Positions 1 to 8,177 of a stretch of DNA of 62,291 bases are shown piece after piece; position 1 is the stretch's first letter, and every line of letters begins with the position of its first letter. Below the pieces are notes generated by a model. That model saw only the letters and a list, made by a program, of their open reading frames with translations. It did no database searches and was not told where the DNA came from. The translations under genes were made by a program, and so were the position numbers. The stretch is from Crocinitomicaceae bacterium (GTDB lineage Bacteria; Bacteroidota; Bacteroidia; Flavobacteriales_D; Crocinitomicaceae), in assembly GCA_022447665.1 (NCBI GenBank), contig JAKVAQ010000030.1:1-62291 (forward strand), given 5' to 3'.

Positions 1-1070
1 CGTGGTTCGAATCCTTCGGCCTTAGCTTTAGCGATTCTTTCCTCTTGAATTCGTTTCTTCTCCTTAGCCTCTTCCACTTTTGCATCTGGATTGGTAGTTG
101 GTTGCTCACCATCTTGAAATGGCTTTTTGGTAGTCAATCCAAGTACATTGAACAATTCTTGATCCGCATTAAATTCAGGATTCGGAGTTGTTAACAATTT
201 ATCTCCTGCAAATATTGAAGATGCTCCTGCAAAGAAACATAAAGCTTGTGCTTCCTGTGCCATCGATAATCTTCCTGCAGAAAGACGGATGATCGATTGT
301 GGGAATAAGATTCTTGAAGTTGCCACCATTCTTATCATATCCCAAGTCTGAACTGCTTCTTGTTTTTCAAGTGGAGTTCCATCTACAGGAACTAAAGCGT
401 TAATTGGAATTGATTCCGGCGGTTGTTCCATGTGCACGTAAGTCATCAACATTCCTATACGGTCTTCAACTGTTTCACCCATTCCGATAATACCTCCTGA
501 GCACACAGATATACCCGCTTTTTGTACGTTATCGATAGTCTCTAAACGCTCATTATACTCCCTTGTAGAAATAATGTCTTTATAGAATTCTTTAGATGAA
601 TCTAAATTGTGGTTATAGGCATATAAACCGGCATTTTTTAATCTTTCTGCTTGCTCTTCGTTCAACATACCAAGCGTGCAGCAAACTTCCATTCCCATGG
701 TATTAATCTCCTGCACCATTTCTACTACTTTGTCGAAATCTCTGTTATCTCTAACATTTCTCCATGCAGCTCCCATACAAACGCGCGATGAGCCGTTAGC
801 CTTAGCATTTTTCGCAAGTCCAACTACTTCATCAACTTTCATCATCGGTTTTACCTCAAGCTCAGTATTGTACTTTGCCGATTGAGGACAATAACCACAA
901 TCTTCAGGACAGCCACCAGTTTTAATGGATATCAAAGAGCTCATTTGAACTTCGTTTGGGTTGTGAAATTCACGATGAATTGTAGCTGCTTTGTACAGTA
1001 AATCCATCATTGGCATATTATACAATGCTAATGCGGCTTCTTTGTTGGCGTATTCTCGATTGATTTTCAT
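1..1070 (-). CDS. bioB: biotin synthase BioB (3' end outside window)
   Basis: Radical-SAM enzyme that inserts sulfur into dethiobiotin, the last step of biotin synthesis, in the cytosol. The start ATG is at 1070-1068 and the frame stays open to the window edge (356 codons seen). The radical-SAM [4Fe-4S] motif is C54-PED-C58-GY-C61, followed by the family sequence CPQSAKYN. The core ends near residue 330; beyond it is a highly charged Lys/Glu/Ala-rich tail (after KKPFQDGEQPTTNPDAK) still continuing at the edge, longer than the E. coli enzyme (346 aa). It follows the MORN lipoprotein by 19 bases and probably shares its transcript with obgE and adk. No other bio genes are in the window. Identification is firm; the role of the tail is unknown. 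Confidence 0.95.
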   Translation of the reverse strand, partial: MKINREYANKEAALALYNMPMMDLLYKAATIHREFHNPNEVQMSSLISIKTGGCPEDCGYCPQSAKYNTELEVKPMMKVDEVVGLAKNAKANGSSRVCMGAAWRNVRDNRDFDKVVEMVQEINTMGMEVCCTLGMLNEEQAERLKNAGLYAYNHNLDSSKEFYKDIISTREYNERLETIDNVQKAGISVCSGGIIGMGETVEDRIGMLMTYVHMEQPPESIPINALVPVDGTPLEKQEAVQTWDMIRMVATSRILFPQSIIRLSAGRLSMAQEAQALCFFAGASSIFAGDKLLTTPNPEFNADQELFNVLGLTTKKPFQDGEQPTTNPDAKVEEAKEKKRIQEERIAKAKAEGFEP

Positions 1071-1089
1071 CTAATTCTTCTTTCTGTTT

Positions 1090-1941
1090 CTACTCTACTA
1101 CTTCTCCGTCTTTATATGCGATCTTGATGTCAAGTGATCCATCCTCGTTGTAATATACAAAATCCCCTTGCTCAAGTCCATCTACATATTCTCCTGTAAT
1201 TTCCTTTTGACCATTTTCATAGTACCATGTGAAGGTTCCGTTTTCAACCCCCATATCGTAAGTACCTTCAAATTTCTTTTCACCGTTCTCGTGGTAATCT
1301 TCTGAGTGACCATCTAATTCACCATCTTTCCAGTTCGAAACTTCTTCTAAAGTTCCATCCTCATACCAGAATCTCCATTCACCTGACTGATAATCGTCGA
1401 CGTATTCTCCTTCTGATTGTTTTGTTCCATCTTCATAAAAAGTAACACTTGGACCGTGGAATAATGAATCAACCAATACGGACTCTTCTTCTAACTGACC
1501 GTTCTCGTAATACCACTTCCAAGTACCATCAGACATATCATTATGATAATCGCCTTCAACTTCTATTTGTCCATTTTCATAGTACCATGTCCAATGCCCG
1601 ATCTTCTTGTCCATGTCATACTCCCCTTTTGAGTGCATATTTCCATTTTCATGGTAGTACTCAAAATTTCCATGTACGATATCGTCTTTCCAAACTGAAA
1701 TTTCCTCTATAGTTCCATCAGGATAGTAGAATTTCCATTCTCCTTGAGCCAAATTGTTTTCGTAGTTTCCTTCTGATTCTAATTTTTCATCAGCCGTAAA
1801 AAACTGCCAAAACCCTTCACGACTTTCTCCATCCAATTCACCTATTCCGTATCCACCACCAATAATTGGTTGTCTTTCTTTACTGCCGCAAGAAGCTAGG
1901 AGTAAGACTACTGCAAATGCACTAAATAATTTCATTTTCAT
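1090..1941 (-). CDS. MORN_2-repeat lipoprotein (YwqK-like)
   Basis: A 283-residue predicted lipoprotein: N-terminal signal with lipobox LLASC, acylated Cys about position 18. The rest is roughly ten tandem copies of a 22-24 residue unit of the pattern WYYENGQxExEGxY, characteristic of the MORN_2 repeat (PF07661). Such proteins are often labelled 'YwqK family antitoxin', but nothing here looks like a toxin partner, so that label is not adopted. Repeats of this type form extended beta-hairpin arrays; an envelope scaffold is a guess. It sits between obgE (30 bases upstream) and bioB (19 bases downstream), so is probably cotranscribed. A second MORN_2 protein is at 41487-42452. Real gene and repeat family are certain; function is not known. 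Confidence 0.85.
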   Translation of the reverse strand: MKMKLFSAFAVVLLLASCGSKERQPIIGGGYGIGELDGESREGFWQFFTADEKLESEGNYENNLAQGEWKFYYPDGTIEEISVWKDDIVHGNFEYYHENGNMHSKGEYDMDKKIGHWTWYYENGQIEVEGDYHNDMSDGTWKWYYENGQLEEESVLVDSLFHGPSVTFYEDGTKQSEGEYVDDYQSGEWRFWYEDGTLEEVSNWKDGELDGHSEDYHENGEKKFEGTYDMGVENGTFTWYYENGQKEITGEYVDGLEQGDFVYYNEDGSLDIKIAYKDGEVVE

Positions 1942-1971
1942 ATGGTTTTTAATTTGGTTCTAATTTACTAA

Positions 1972-2958
1972 TTATTCGGTATTGATTTCTTTCCACAATA
2001 AATCTTTAAGTTCCTGCATCCCTTCTTGGGCTACAGATGAAATAAAGAGGTGTGGAATATCGGGTAATGTTGGACTTATCTCGTTTCTCAATTCTTCGTC
2101 CAACATATCTGATTTTGAAATTGCCAATACCCTAGGCTTATCTTGTAATTCTGGATTGTATTGAACAAGTTCATTTACCAGAATATCATATTCTTTTGAT
2201 ATACCATCAGCATCAGCTGGTACCATGAATAAGAGTACTGCATTCCTCTCGATATGTCTTAAAAACCTCAACCCAAGGCCCTTCCCTTCATGAGCTCCTT
2301 CAATAATCCCTGGAATATCGGCCATCACGAAAGATTTATGATCGCGATAAGAAACAATACCAAGGTTAGGTGTTAATGTGGTGAAAGGATAATCAGCGAT
2401 TTCTGGCTTCGCTGCGGACAATACTGATAATAAGGTAGATTTACCAGCATTCGGAAAGCCTACTAGTCCTACATCAGCTAAAATCTTTAGCTCTAGTATG
2501 AACCAACCTTCTATCCCTGGCAATCCAGGCTGTGCATATTTCGGTGCTTGATTTGTAGCCGTTTTAAAATGAGCATTTCCTTTTCCTCCCTTTCCACCTT
2601 TAGCGATGATTACCTCCTGGCCATCTTCCTCAATCTCTCCTATTTGAACTCCTGTTTCGGCATCTTTAATTATGGTACCCAGCGGTGCTTCAATATAGAC
2701 ATCTTCTCCATCAGCTCCTGTAGACAAATTCTTAGAGCCGTGAACTCCATGCTCCGCCTTAATATGCTTTCGATACTTTAGGTGTAGGAGGGTCCACATC
2801 TGTTTATTCCCTCTTAGAATAACATGTCCGCCTCGACCTCCATCACCCCCTGCTGGACCACCTTTAGCAACGTATTTTTCACGATGCATATAATGTGATC
2901 CCTGACCGCCATTACCCGAACGGCAGTGAATCTTTACATAGTCTATAAAATTGGACAT
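1972..2958 (-). CDS. obgE: GTPase ObgE/CgtA
   Basis: Essential ribosome-associated GTPase acting in 50S assembly and stress control. The N-terminal glycine-rich Obg fold (residues 1-158, with runs such as [12 protein letters not shown]) is followed by the G domain: G1 GFPNAGKST (167-175), G2 threonines in PFTT (191-194), G3 DIPG (214-217), and a G4 written SKSD (281-284) instead of NKxD, a variant I associate with Bacteroidota Obg proteins. The C-terminal Obg extension found in E. coli is absent; length 328 fits the short form. adk is 21 bases upstream, the usual pairing in this phylum, and the two are probably one transcript. Confidence 0.96.
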   Translation of the reverse strand: MSNFIDYVKIHCRSGNGGQGSHYMHREKYVAKGGPAGGDGGRGGHVILRGNKQMWTLLHLKYRKHIKAEHGVHGSKNLSTGADGEDVYIEAPLGTIIKDAETGVQIGEIEEDGQEVIIAKGGKGGKGNAHFKTATNQAPKYAQPGLPGIEGWFILELKILADVGLVGFPNAGKSTLLSVLSAAKPEIADYPFTTLTPNLGIVSYRDHKSFVMADIPGIIEGAHEGKGLGLRFLRHIERNAVLLFMVPADADGISKEYDILVNELVQYNPELQDKPRVLAISKSDMLDEELRNEISPTLPDIPHLFISSVAQEGMQELKDLLWKEINTE

Positions 2959-2979
2959 AAAAAGGGTTGAAGCGTATAA

Positions 2980-3555
2980 CTAAGCTGTTGCTGCTTCCAA
3001 TGCATCTATTAAACGCTGAGAAATCTCCTCTATGCTTCCGATACCGTTAATTTCAATGTATTTACCTTGAGCTTTATAAAAATCAGCCACTGGCGCTGTC
3101 TGATTGTTATAAACGTCAATTCTATTTTGAATTACAGCTGGATCTGCATCATCAGGTCGTCCACTATCAATAGCTCTTCCTTTTAGTCTTTCTCTTAATA
3201 CATCTTCTTGTACATCTAGTGCAAGCATACAAGTAACGCTCGTTCCTTTAGAGGTGAGAAACTTATCCAATGCTGCAGCTTGAGCAGAGGTTCTAGGAAA
3301 ACCGTCATAGATTACACCTTTAGCATCTGGATATTTAGCAACTTCAGATTCTAAAATTTCAATGGTTATTTCATCAGGAACAAGATTTCCTTTGTCTGAA
3401 TAACTCTTGGCTAATTTAGCAAGCTCAGATTCAGGATCTAATCCACGAAAAACATCTCCTGTTGAAATATGAACTAAACCATACTTCTTTTTCAAAATTG
3501 CACTTTGCGTTCCTTTTCCACTGCCCGGAGGTCCAAATAATACGATGTTCGTCAT
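2980..3555 (-). CDS. adk: adenylate kinase
   Basis: Converts AMP + ATP to two ADP; cytosolic energy homeostasis. 191 residues with P-loop GPPGSGKGT (8-16), the AMP-binding segment STGDVFR, the FPRT motif in DGFPRTSAQA, and a short LID (around GRAIDSGRPDDADP) lacking the four zinc cysteines of long-form kinases. First gene of a probable adk-obgE-MORN-bioB transcript; a TATTTTTG box lies 23 bases upstream of the start on the same strand. Confidence 0.96.
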   Translation of the reverse strand: MTNIVLFGPPGSGKGTQSAILKKKYGLVHISTGDVFRGLDPESELAKLAKSYSDKGNLVPDEITIEILESEVAKYPDAKGVIYDGFPRTSAQAAALDKFLTSKGTSVTCMLALDVQEDVLRERLKGRAIDSGRPDDADPAVIQNRIDVYNNQTAPVADFYKAQGKYIEINGIGSIEEISQRLIDALEAATA

Positions 3556-3578
3556 TTCAATTGTGTTTTACTGAGATG

Positions 3579-3586
3579 CAAAAATA
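3579..3586 (-). promoter_or_regulatory. -7 box of the adk promoter
   Basis: On the minus strand this reads TATTTTTG, a full match to the Bacteroidota primary-sigma -7 consensus TAnnTTTG. It lies 23 bases before the adk ATG. I do not see a TTG -33 box at the usual 17-23 base spacing, so the assignment rests on the -7 element and position alone. Confidence 0.55.
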
Positions 3587-3688
3587 GAGGATTTAATAAG
3601 ATTCATAATGAATAGGAAATGTATTTATGAACAATAATTCCAACGAGGATGTGAGTTACTGTCATTTCGACTTTTAATTCTTAAAAAA

Positions 3689-3705
3689 ACTGTCATTTTT
3701 ACAGT
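3689..3705. promoter_or_regulatory. inverted repeat in adk/clpB divergent region
   Basis: ACTGT-N7-ACAGT, a 5+5 perfect dyad in the 249-base gap between divergently transcribed adk and clpB, 100 bases ahead of clpB. A second partly symmetrical stretch (CAGTTGTTAACAG, 3710-3722) follows at once. Could be an operator for the heat-shock chaperone; no T-tract, so not a terminator. Could also be chance in AT-rich DNA. Confidence 0.25.
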
Positions 3706-3804
3706 AAAAACAGTTGTTAACAGACAAAATATCAGTGTTTTATCGGTTTTTGTTAAATGGTCAAGAAATTGATCGTAATGGAGTGAGCTTATAAAGATTA
3801 AAAA

Positions 3805-6420
3805 ATGAACATAGAAAAATTTACAATTAAGACACAACAAGCGATACAAAAGGCTCAGCAGTTAGTGAGTGATTATGGGCAACAGGCGATCGAACCTGCT
3901 CATATTTTAAGCGGAATATTTTCAACGGAAAATAATGTACTAGCTTTCATTCTTGGCGAATTAAACATTAATCAAGAACTAGTTCAGCGCACAGTGAATA
4001 GTATTGCTCAATCTTACCCAAAAGTAAGTGGTGGTCAACCACATTTATCAAGACATTCAGCAGAACTGATCAACAATGCGGAAAAGCTAAAAAGTACCTT
4101 CAAAGACGATTACCTAACGCAAGAGGTATTGGTCATGGCAATGGCTGATTTAAAAGACAAGTTAGGTGATTTCTTGAGAGATCAAAAAATAAAGAAGAAC
4201 CAAATAAAGGAAGCGATAATGAAACTTAGAAATGGAAATTCGGCAAACTCAGCTTCATCAGAAGATACATATCAAGCATTGGGACGATTTGCTAAAAACC
4301 TTAATGAGTTAGCAAAAGAAGGAAAACTAGACCCTGTAATTGGACGTGATGAGGAAATAAGAAGGGTATTGCAAATATTAACGAGAAGAACCAAAAACAA
4401 CCCCATACTAATTGGTGAGCCAGGGGTAGGTAAAACGGCTATTGCTGAAGGAATTGCCCATAGAATCATTAATGGAGATGTCCCTGAAAACTTACAAACA
4501 CGAAAAGTATTCTCATTAGATATGGGGGCGCTAGTTGCTGGAGCCAAGTATAAAGGCGAGTTTGAAGAGCGTTTAAAGTCTGTTGTTAAGGAAGTAATTG
4601 ATTCTGATGGAGAAATTATCCTCTTTATAGATGAAATACATACGCTAATTGGTGCTGGCGGTGGCGAAGGAGCTATGGATGCTGCTAACATTTTAAAACC
4701 AGCTCTGGCAAGGGGTGAATTAAGAGCAGTTGGAGCCACAACCCTAGCCGAATATCAGAAATACTTTGAAAAAGATAAAGCACTGGTTAGAAGATTCCAG
4801 ACGGTGTTAATTGATGAGCCTTCAGTAGAAGATTCAATATCGATTTTAAGAGGAATTAAAGAGAAGTATGAAACGCATCACCAAGTTTTAATTAAAGATG
4901 AAGCAATTATTGCAGCCGTTGAATTATCTACACGATATATCACGGAAAGACACTTACCAGACAAGGCCATTGATTTAATCGATGAAGCGGCTTCTAAACT
5001 CAGAATGGAGATTAATTCAAAGCCTGAAGAGCTTGATGAAATTGAACGTAAAGTAATGCAGCTTGAAATTGAAAAGGAAGCGATAAAGAGAGAAAAAGAC
5101 GCCTCTAAACTAGGCGCTATTGAAAAAGAACTGGCAGAACTGAATGAAGTCAAAAATGGCTTAATGGCAAAATGGTCAGCTGAAAAGAAAGTTGTTGAGG
5201 GGATTCAAAATGCAAAAGCTGAAATAGAAGACTTAAAACTGCAAGCCGACCAAGCTGAAAGAAATGGTGAGTACGATAAAGTAGCTGAAATACGCTACGG
5301 ACGAATAAAAGAGGTGGAAAATACATTGACGAATTTCAAGCAAGAACTATTGGAAATTCAAGTTGATTCCAAGCTTATTAAGGAAGAAGTAGACGCGAAC
5401 GAAATTGCCGATGTAGTTGCCAAATGGACAGGAATTCCAGTATCAAAAATGTTGGAAAGTGAACGCGCAAAACTATTAAGACTTGAAGATGAGTTGCATA
5501 AACGCGTTGTGGGACAAGAAGAGGCTATCACAGCTGTTTCTGAAGCAATTCGTAGGAGTCGTGCCGGTTTACAAGATGAGAAGAAACCGATTGGATCATT
5601 TATATTTCTTGGAACAACCGGAGTCGGTAAAACAGAGCTTGCTAAGGCATTAGCAGACTATATGTTTAATGATGAAGCTTCGCTCACACGCATTGACATG
5701 AGTGAATATCAGGAAAAGCATGCGGTAAGTCGGCTTGTTGGAGCTCCTCCTGGTTACGTTGGATACGATGAAGGCGGTCAATTAACAGAAGTTGTACGAA
5801 GAAAACCTTATTCTATAATACTGCTTGACGAAATTGAAAAGGCGCATCCAGATGTGTTTAATATTTTGCTTCAAGTGTTAGATGATGGGCGTTTGACTGA
5901 CAATAAAGGTAGAACAGCTAATTTTAAGAATACCATAATCATTATGACCTCTAATATTGGCTCGGATGTTATTCAAGATCAATTGGAGCGCATTAATGAT
6001 GAAAACAAGGATGATGTTCTAGAACGCACTAAACACGATGTTTTAACCATGCTAAAAGCAACGGTACGACCAGAATTCCTGAATAGAATTGACGAAACAA
6101 TTGTATTCCACCCTCTAACTAAAGGTGATATACGAGGCATAGTGGAGATACAACTAGAATCGCTGAAGAAACAAGTGTACAAGTCAGCTAAAATTGAGTT
6201 GGAACCAACTGAAGAGGCCATTGCTTACATAAGTGAAGAAGGATTCGATCCTCAATTTGGAGCGCGACCAGTAAAAAGGGTTATTCAGAAACAAGTCATG
6301 AATATACTTTCAAAGGCTATTCTTTCTGAGAGAATAAAACATGAAAGCAGAGTAATCTTAGATATGCTGGAAGATGAACTTGTGGTTTACGAACCAACGA
6401 AAGATAAAGTAGAAGCATAA
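3805..6420 (+). CDS. clpB: ClpB disaggregase
   Basis: Hsp100 hexameric ATPase that works with DnaK to pull proteins out of aggregates. 871 residues, the full family length. In order: N domain (1-145), AAA1 with Walker A GEPGVGKT (204-211) and Walker B ILFIDEIH, the coiled-coil middle domain (about 400-530, rich in EKE/ELAEL heptads) that distinguishes ClpB from ClpA/C, AAA2 with Walker A GTTGVGKT (603-610) and Walker B ILLDEIEKAH, and the C-terminal small domain. It is transcribed alone and ends in a strong bidirectional hairpin. The start ATG gives the normal N-terminus MNIEKFTIKTQQAI. Confidence 0.98.
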   Translation: MNIEKFTIKTQQAIQKAQQLVSDYGQQAIEPAHILSGIFSTENNVLAFILGELNINQELVQRTVNSIAQSYPKVSGGQPHLSRHSAELINNAEKLKSTFKDDYLTQEVLVMAMADLKDKLGDFLRDQKIKKNQIKEAIMKLRNGNSANSASSEDTYQALGRFAKNLNELAKEGKLDPVIGRDEEIRRVLQILTRRTKNNPILIGEPGVGKTAIAEGIAHRIINGDVPENLQTRKVFSLDMGALVAGAKYKGEFEERLKSVVKEVIDSDGEIILFIDEIHTLIGAGGGEGAMDAANILKPALARGELRAVGATTLAEYQKYFEKDKALVRRFQTVLIDEPSVEDSISILRGIKEKYETHHQVLIKDEAIIAAVELSTRYITERHLPDKAIDLIDEAASKLRMEINSKPEELDEIERKVMQLEIEKEAIKREKDASKLGAIEKELAELNEVKNGLMAKWSAEKKVVEGIQNAKAEIEDLKLQADQAERNGEYDKVAEIRYGRIKEVENTLTNFKQELLEIQVDSKLIKEEVDANEIADVVAKWTGIPVSKMLESERAKLLRLEDELHKRVVGQEEAITAVSEAIRRSRAGLQDEKKPIGSFIFLGTTGVGKTELAKALADYMFNDEASLTRIDMSEYQEKHAVSRLVGAPPGYVGYDEGGQLTEVVRRKPYSIILLDEIEKAHPDVFNILLQVLDDGRLTDNKGRTANFKNTIIIMTSNIGSDVIQDQLERINDENKDDVLERTKHDVLTMLKATVRPEFLNRIDETIVFHPLTKGDIRGIVEIQLESLKKQVYKSAKIELEPTEEAIAYISEEGFDPQFGARPVKRVIQKQVMNILSKAILSERIKHESRVILDMLEDELVVYEPTKDKVEA

Positions 6421-6446
6421 AAAAAGGGGGCAATAGCCCCCTTTTT
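6421..6446. terminator. bidirectional intrinsic terminator
   Basis: Perfect 11-bp stem AAAAAGGGGGC / GCCCCCTTTTT with a 4-base loop, directly after the clpB stop. It has a T-run on both strands, so it can end clpB and the convergent mini-lipoprotein gene at 6452-6634. Confidence 0.9.
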
Positions 6447-6451
6447 AATTT

Positions 6452-6634
6452 TCAATCGTTTTTATTTTTCTCAGCTGATTCAGTTTTTTCAACTTCAATC
6501 ACCTTTTGAGTTTTTTCTGCTTTGTATTTGGTGTAATCAGCTTGATGAAAGGCATCACAAAGATGGTCTCCTCCACAGCTTGACATTCCAATAACGAAAA
6601 CGGCCATTAGGCCTCCAACTAATACTTTTTTCAT
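6452..6634 (-). CDS. mini-lipoprotein, paralogue 1
   Basis: A 60-residue predicted lipoprotein with signal MKKVLVGGLMAVFVIGMSSC (acylated Cys 20), then GGDHLCDAF and a short charged tail with the signature DYTKYKAEK...KTESAEK. It is clearly paralogous to the gene at 6830-7006: the Cys-Gly-Gly start, HxCDA, DYTKYK and EKTESAE segments align without gaps over most of the length. A second cysteine (HLCDA) is conserved in both and may form a disulfide. Too small for a domain assignment; plausible abundant envelope peptide, function unknown. It has its own promoter-like element (6702-6733). Confidence 0.75.
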   Translation of the reverse strand: MKKVLVGGLMAVFVIGMSSCGGDHLCDAFHQADYTKYKAEKTQKVIEVEKTESAEKNKND

Positions 6635-6701
6635 TGCTTTGATTTTTTGGTTTATTATGGTTTACTTGCTTGCACCTTTGGTGTCGGTAATTCTTCGAAA
6701 A

Positions 6702-6733
6702 CGAAAATATTGAGAAATTATTGTAAAAGCAAA
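6702..6733 (-). promoter_or_regulatory. promoter of mini-lipoprotein 1
   Basis: On the minus strand: TTTG at 6733-6730, 20 bases, then TATTTTCG at 6709-6702 (one base off TAnnTTTG), 68 bases before the start codon. The paralogue carries the same two boxes at nearly the same distances (7106-7076), which supports both. Confidence 0.55.
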
Positions 6734-6787
6734 TAAAGTTTTACATCCAAAGGATAAATTATCAAAACATTAGAAAAATTTGTACAC

Positions 6788-6818
6788 AAAAAAAGGGGGC
6801 AAAGCCCCCTTTTTTTTT
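6788..6818 (-). terminator. intrinsic terminator of mini-lipoprotein 2
   Basis: Stem AAAAAAAGGGGGC / GCCCCCTTTTTTT around a 3-base loop, just past the stop of the 6830-7006 gene; its core is nearly identical to the hairpin at 6421-6446. It separates the transcripts of the two paralogues. Confidence 0.88.
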
Positions 6819-6829
6819 CCGTCCGGAAA

Positions 6830-7006
6830 TTATCTTTGTTCAGCAGATTCTGTTTTTTCAACTTTGTCAGTTGTTCTTTCTGCTTTCTCAGTTTTATACT
6901 TTGTATAATCAGATGTGCGGTATGCATCACAAGTATGCCCTCCACCACAGCTAGCTGCTCCTAGAACAAATACTCCTAATACTCCTGCTATTAATAATTT
7001 TTTCAT
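6830..7006 (-). CDS. mini-lipoprotein, paralogue 2
   Basis: A 58-residue predicted lipoprotein, signal MKKLLIAGVLGVFVLGAASC (Cys 20) followed by GGGHTCDAYRTSDYTKYK and a Lys/Glu-rich end KVEKTESAEQR. The frame is open for 33 codons further upstream, but the ATG at 7006 gives a perfect lipoprotein signal and the upstream part overlaps the promoter, so the short form is chosen. Paralogue of 6452-6634 by sequence, size, leader (both have AAACCAAAAAA just before CAATGAAAAAA) and promoter. Function unknown. Confidence 0.75.
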   Translation of the reverse strand: MKKLLIAGVLGVFVLGAASCGGGHTCDAYRTSDYTKYKTEKAERTTDKVEKTESAEQR

Positions 7007-7075
7007 TGTTTGGTTTTTTTGGTTTAATCTATCGTTTCCTTGCTGCGCACAATCTGGTTTGCCCTCAGGACTATA

Positions 7076-7106
7076 CGAAAATATGGATAAATTGTGATTC
7101 AGCAAA
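7076..7106 (-). promoter_or_regulatory. promoter of mini-lipoprotein 2
   Basis: On the minus strand: TTTG at 7106-7103, 19 bases, TATTTTCG at 7083-7076, 70 bases ahead of the start codon. Matches the arrangement in front of the paralogue. Confidence 0.55.
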
Positions 7107-7213
7107 ACATTCTTTTCATTTCTATTAACGCATTATTTTTGAAAACCTTACATAATTTTCTAAAAATCTTAAGAATAATCTACGATGTGGATAGAACAGT
7201 AATTGTTAATAAG

Positions 7214-8176
7214 TCATTTTAATGCACCAGTATTTAACGCATTTTTAACTTTTTCTAATAACACATCACTAAGCTTTCTGTAAGACTCTACTGTCCAGCC
7301 TCCAACATGTGGGGAAAGTATTACTTTATTCGATTTCAAAAGGAATTTAAAGTCTTCAGGCAATTCGGTAGATGAATCAAAGAAATTCTCAAAAGAAGTT
7401 TTTTCGTATTCCAAAACATCCAGTCCTGCTCCAAGTATTTTACCCGATTTAAGCCCCTCTGTCACTGCAGAAGTCTCAACCACCTTGCCACGAGACAAGT
7501 TTAACAGATAGAAAGCTTTTTTCATTCCATTCAGGAAATCTTGATTGAACATGCCCATTGTTTCCTCAGTTTGGGGAATATGAAAGCTAATTACATCGGA
7601 CCTTTCCTTCAGTTCTTCTAAAGTTACCTCTTGAACATATTCGTTACCAAATCCGGATTTATATTTATCGTAAGCTAATATTTCACATCCAAATCCACTT
7701 AACACTCGACCTGTCGCTCCGCCATTATTGCCAAACCCAATAAGTCCAACAGTACGTTCTGATAGCTCTACTCCTCTATTCCCTTCTCTATCCCATTTAC
7801 CAGACTTCACCTCTTCATTACCAATAACAAGTCTATTCATTAAAGTAAGCAACATACCTAATGCATGTTCAGCAACCGCTTGTCTATTTCCCTCTGGGGC
7901 GTTAAAAAGTTGAATATTCTGCGCTTCACAATATTTGGTGTCGATATTTTCCATACCTGCTCCGCTTCGTGCAATAAATTGAAGATTGGTAGCATGTTGA
8001 AGAAAACAAGCGTCTAATGTAAATCGACTTCGAATAACGATTCCGTTAGCATCGGGCAATATTTTAGCAACTTTGAGAAAGTCTAGTCCAGTGCCATCAA
8101 TACATTCCCAACCGAGATCATTGAAGCCCTTTTCAAGGTTTTCATGAACAGTATCTAAGAATAATATCTTTTTCAT
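7214..8176 (-). CDS. D-isomer-specific 2-hydroxyacid dehydrogenase
   Basis: NAD-dependent oxidoreductase of the SerA/LdhA superfamily, 320 residues. The Rossmann motif is GFGNNGGATG (147-156), and the catalytic Arg, Glu and His are at R229 (NLSRG), about E258 (VLEYE) and H290 (SPHVGG). It lacks the C-terminal ACT domain of classical SerA, so it could be short-form phosphoglycerate dehydrogenase or a hydroxypyruvate/glyoxylate-type enzyme; the sequence does not decide. Its start is 1 base from the mgtE stop, so the two are probably cotranscribed. Confidence 0.88.
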   Translation of the reverse strand: MKKILFLDTVHENLEKGFNDLGWECIDGTGLDFLKVAKILPDANGIVIRSRFTLDACFLQHATNLQFIARSGAGMENIDTKYCEAQNIQLFNAPEGNRQAVAEHALGMLLTLMNRLVIGNEEVKSGKWDREGNRGVELSERTVGLIGFGNNGGATGRVLSGFGCEILAYDKYKSGFGNEYVQEVTLEELKERSDVISFHIPQTEETMGMFNQDFLNGMKKAFYLLNLSRGKVVETSAVTEGLKSGKILGAGLDVLEYEKTSFENFFDSSTELPEDFKFLLKSNKVILSPHVGGWTVESYRKLSDVLLEKVKNALNTGALK

Positions 8177-8177
8177 A

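Noticed and set aside
1090-1800. CRISPR-like repetition
   Set aside because: The repeated bases encode MORN_2 units with no constant repeat length or spacers; no CRISPR array was seen anywhere.
1090-1941. Toxin-antitoxin system (YwqK antitoxin label)
   Set aside because: Only the MORN_2 repeat pattern supports the name; the protein is a lipoprotein and no small toxin gene is adjacent. Same for 41487-42452.
4272-4739. Long open frame opposite clpB (and other antisense open frames, e.g. 8224-8604, 1449-1712, 19421-19690)
   Set aside because: Low-complexity Ser/Leu/Ile-rich translations mirroring real genes in other frames, with no start context, family or operon logic.
7007-7105. Longer N-terminus for mini-lipoprotein 2 (33 extra residues)
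   Set aside because: It would bury the lipoprotein signal and cover the promoter shared with the paralogue.
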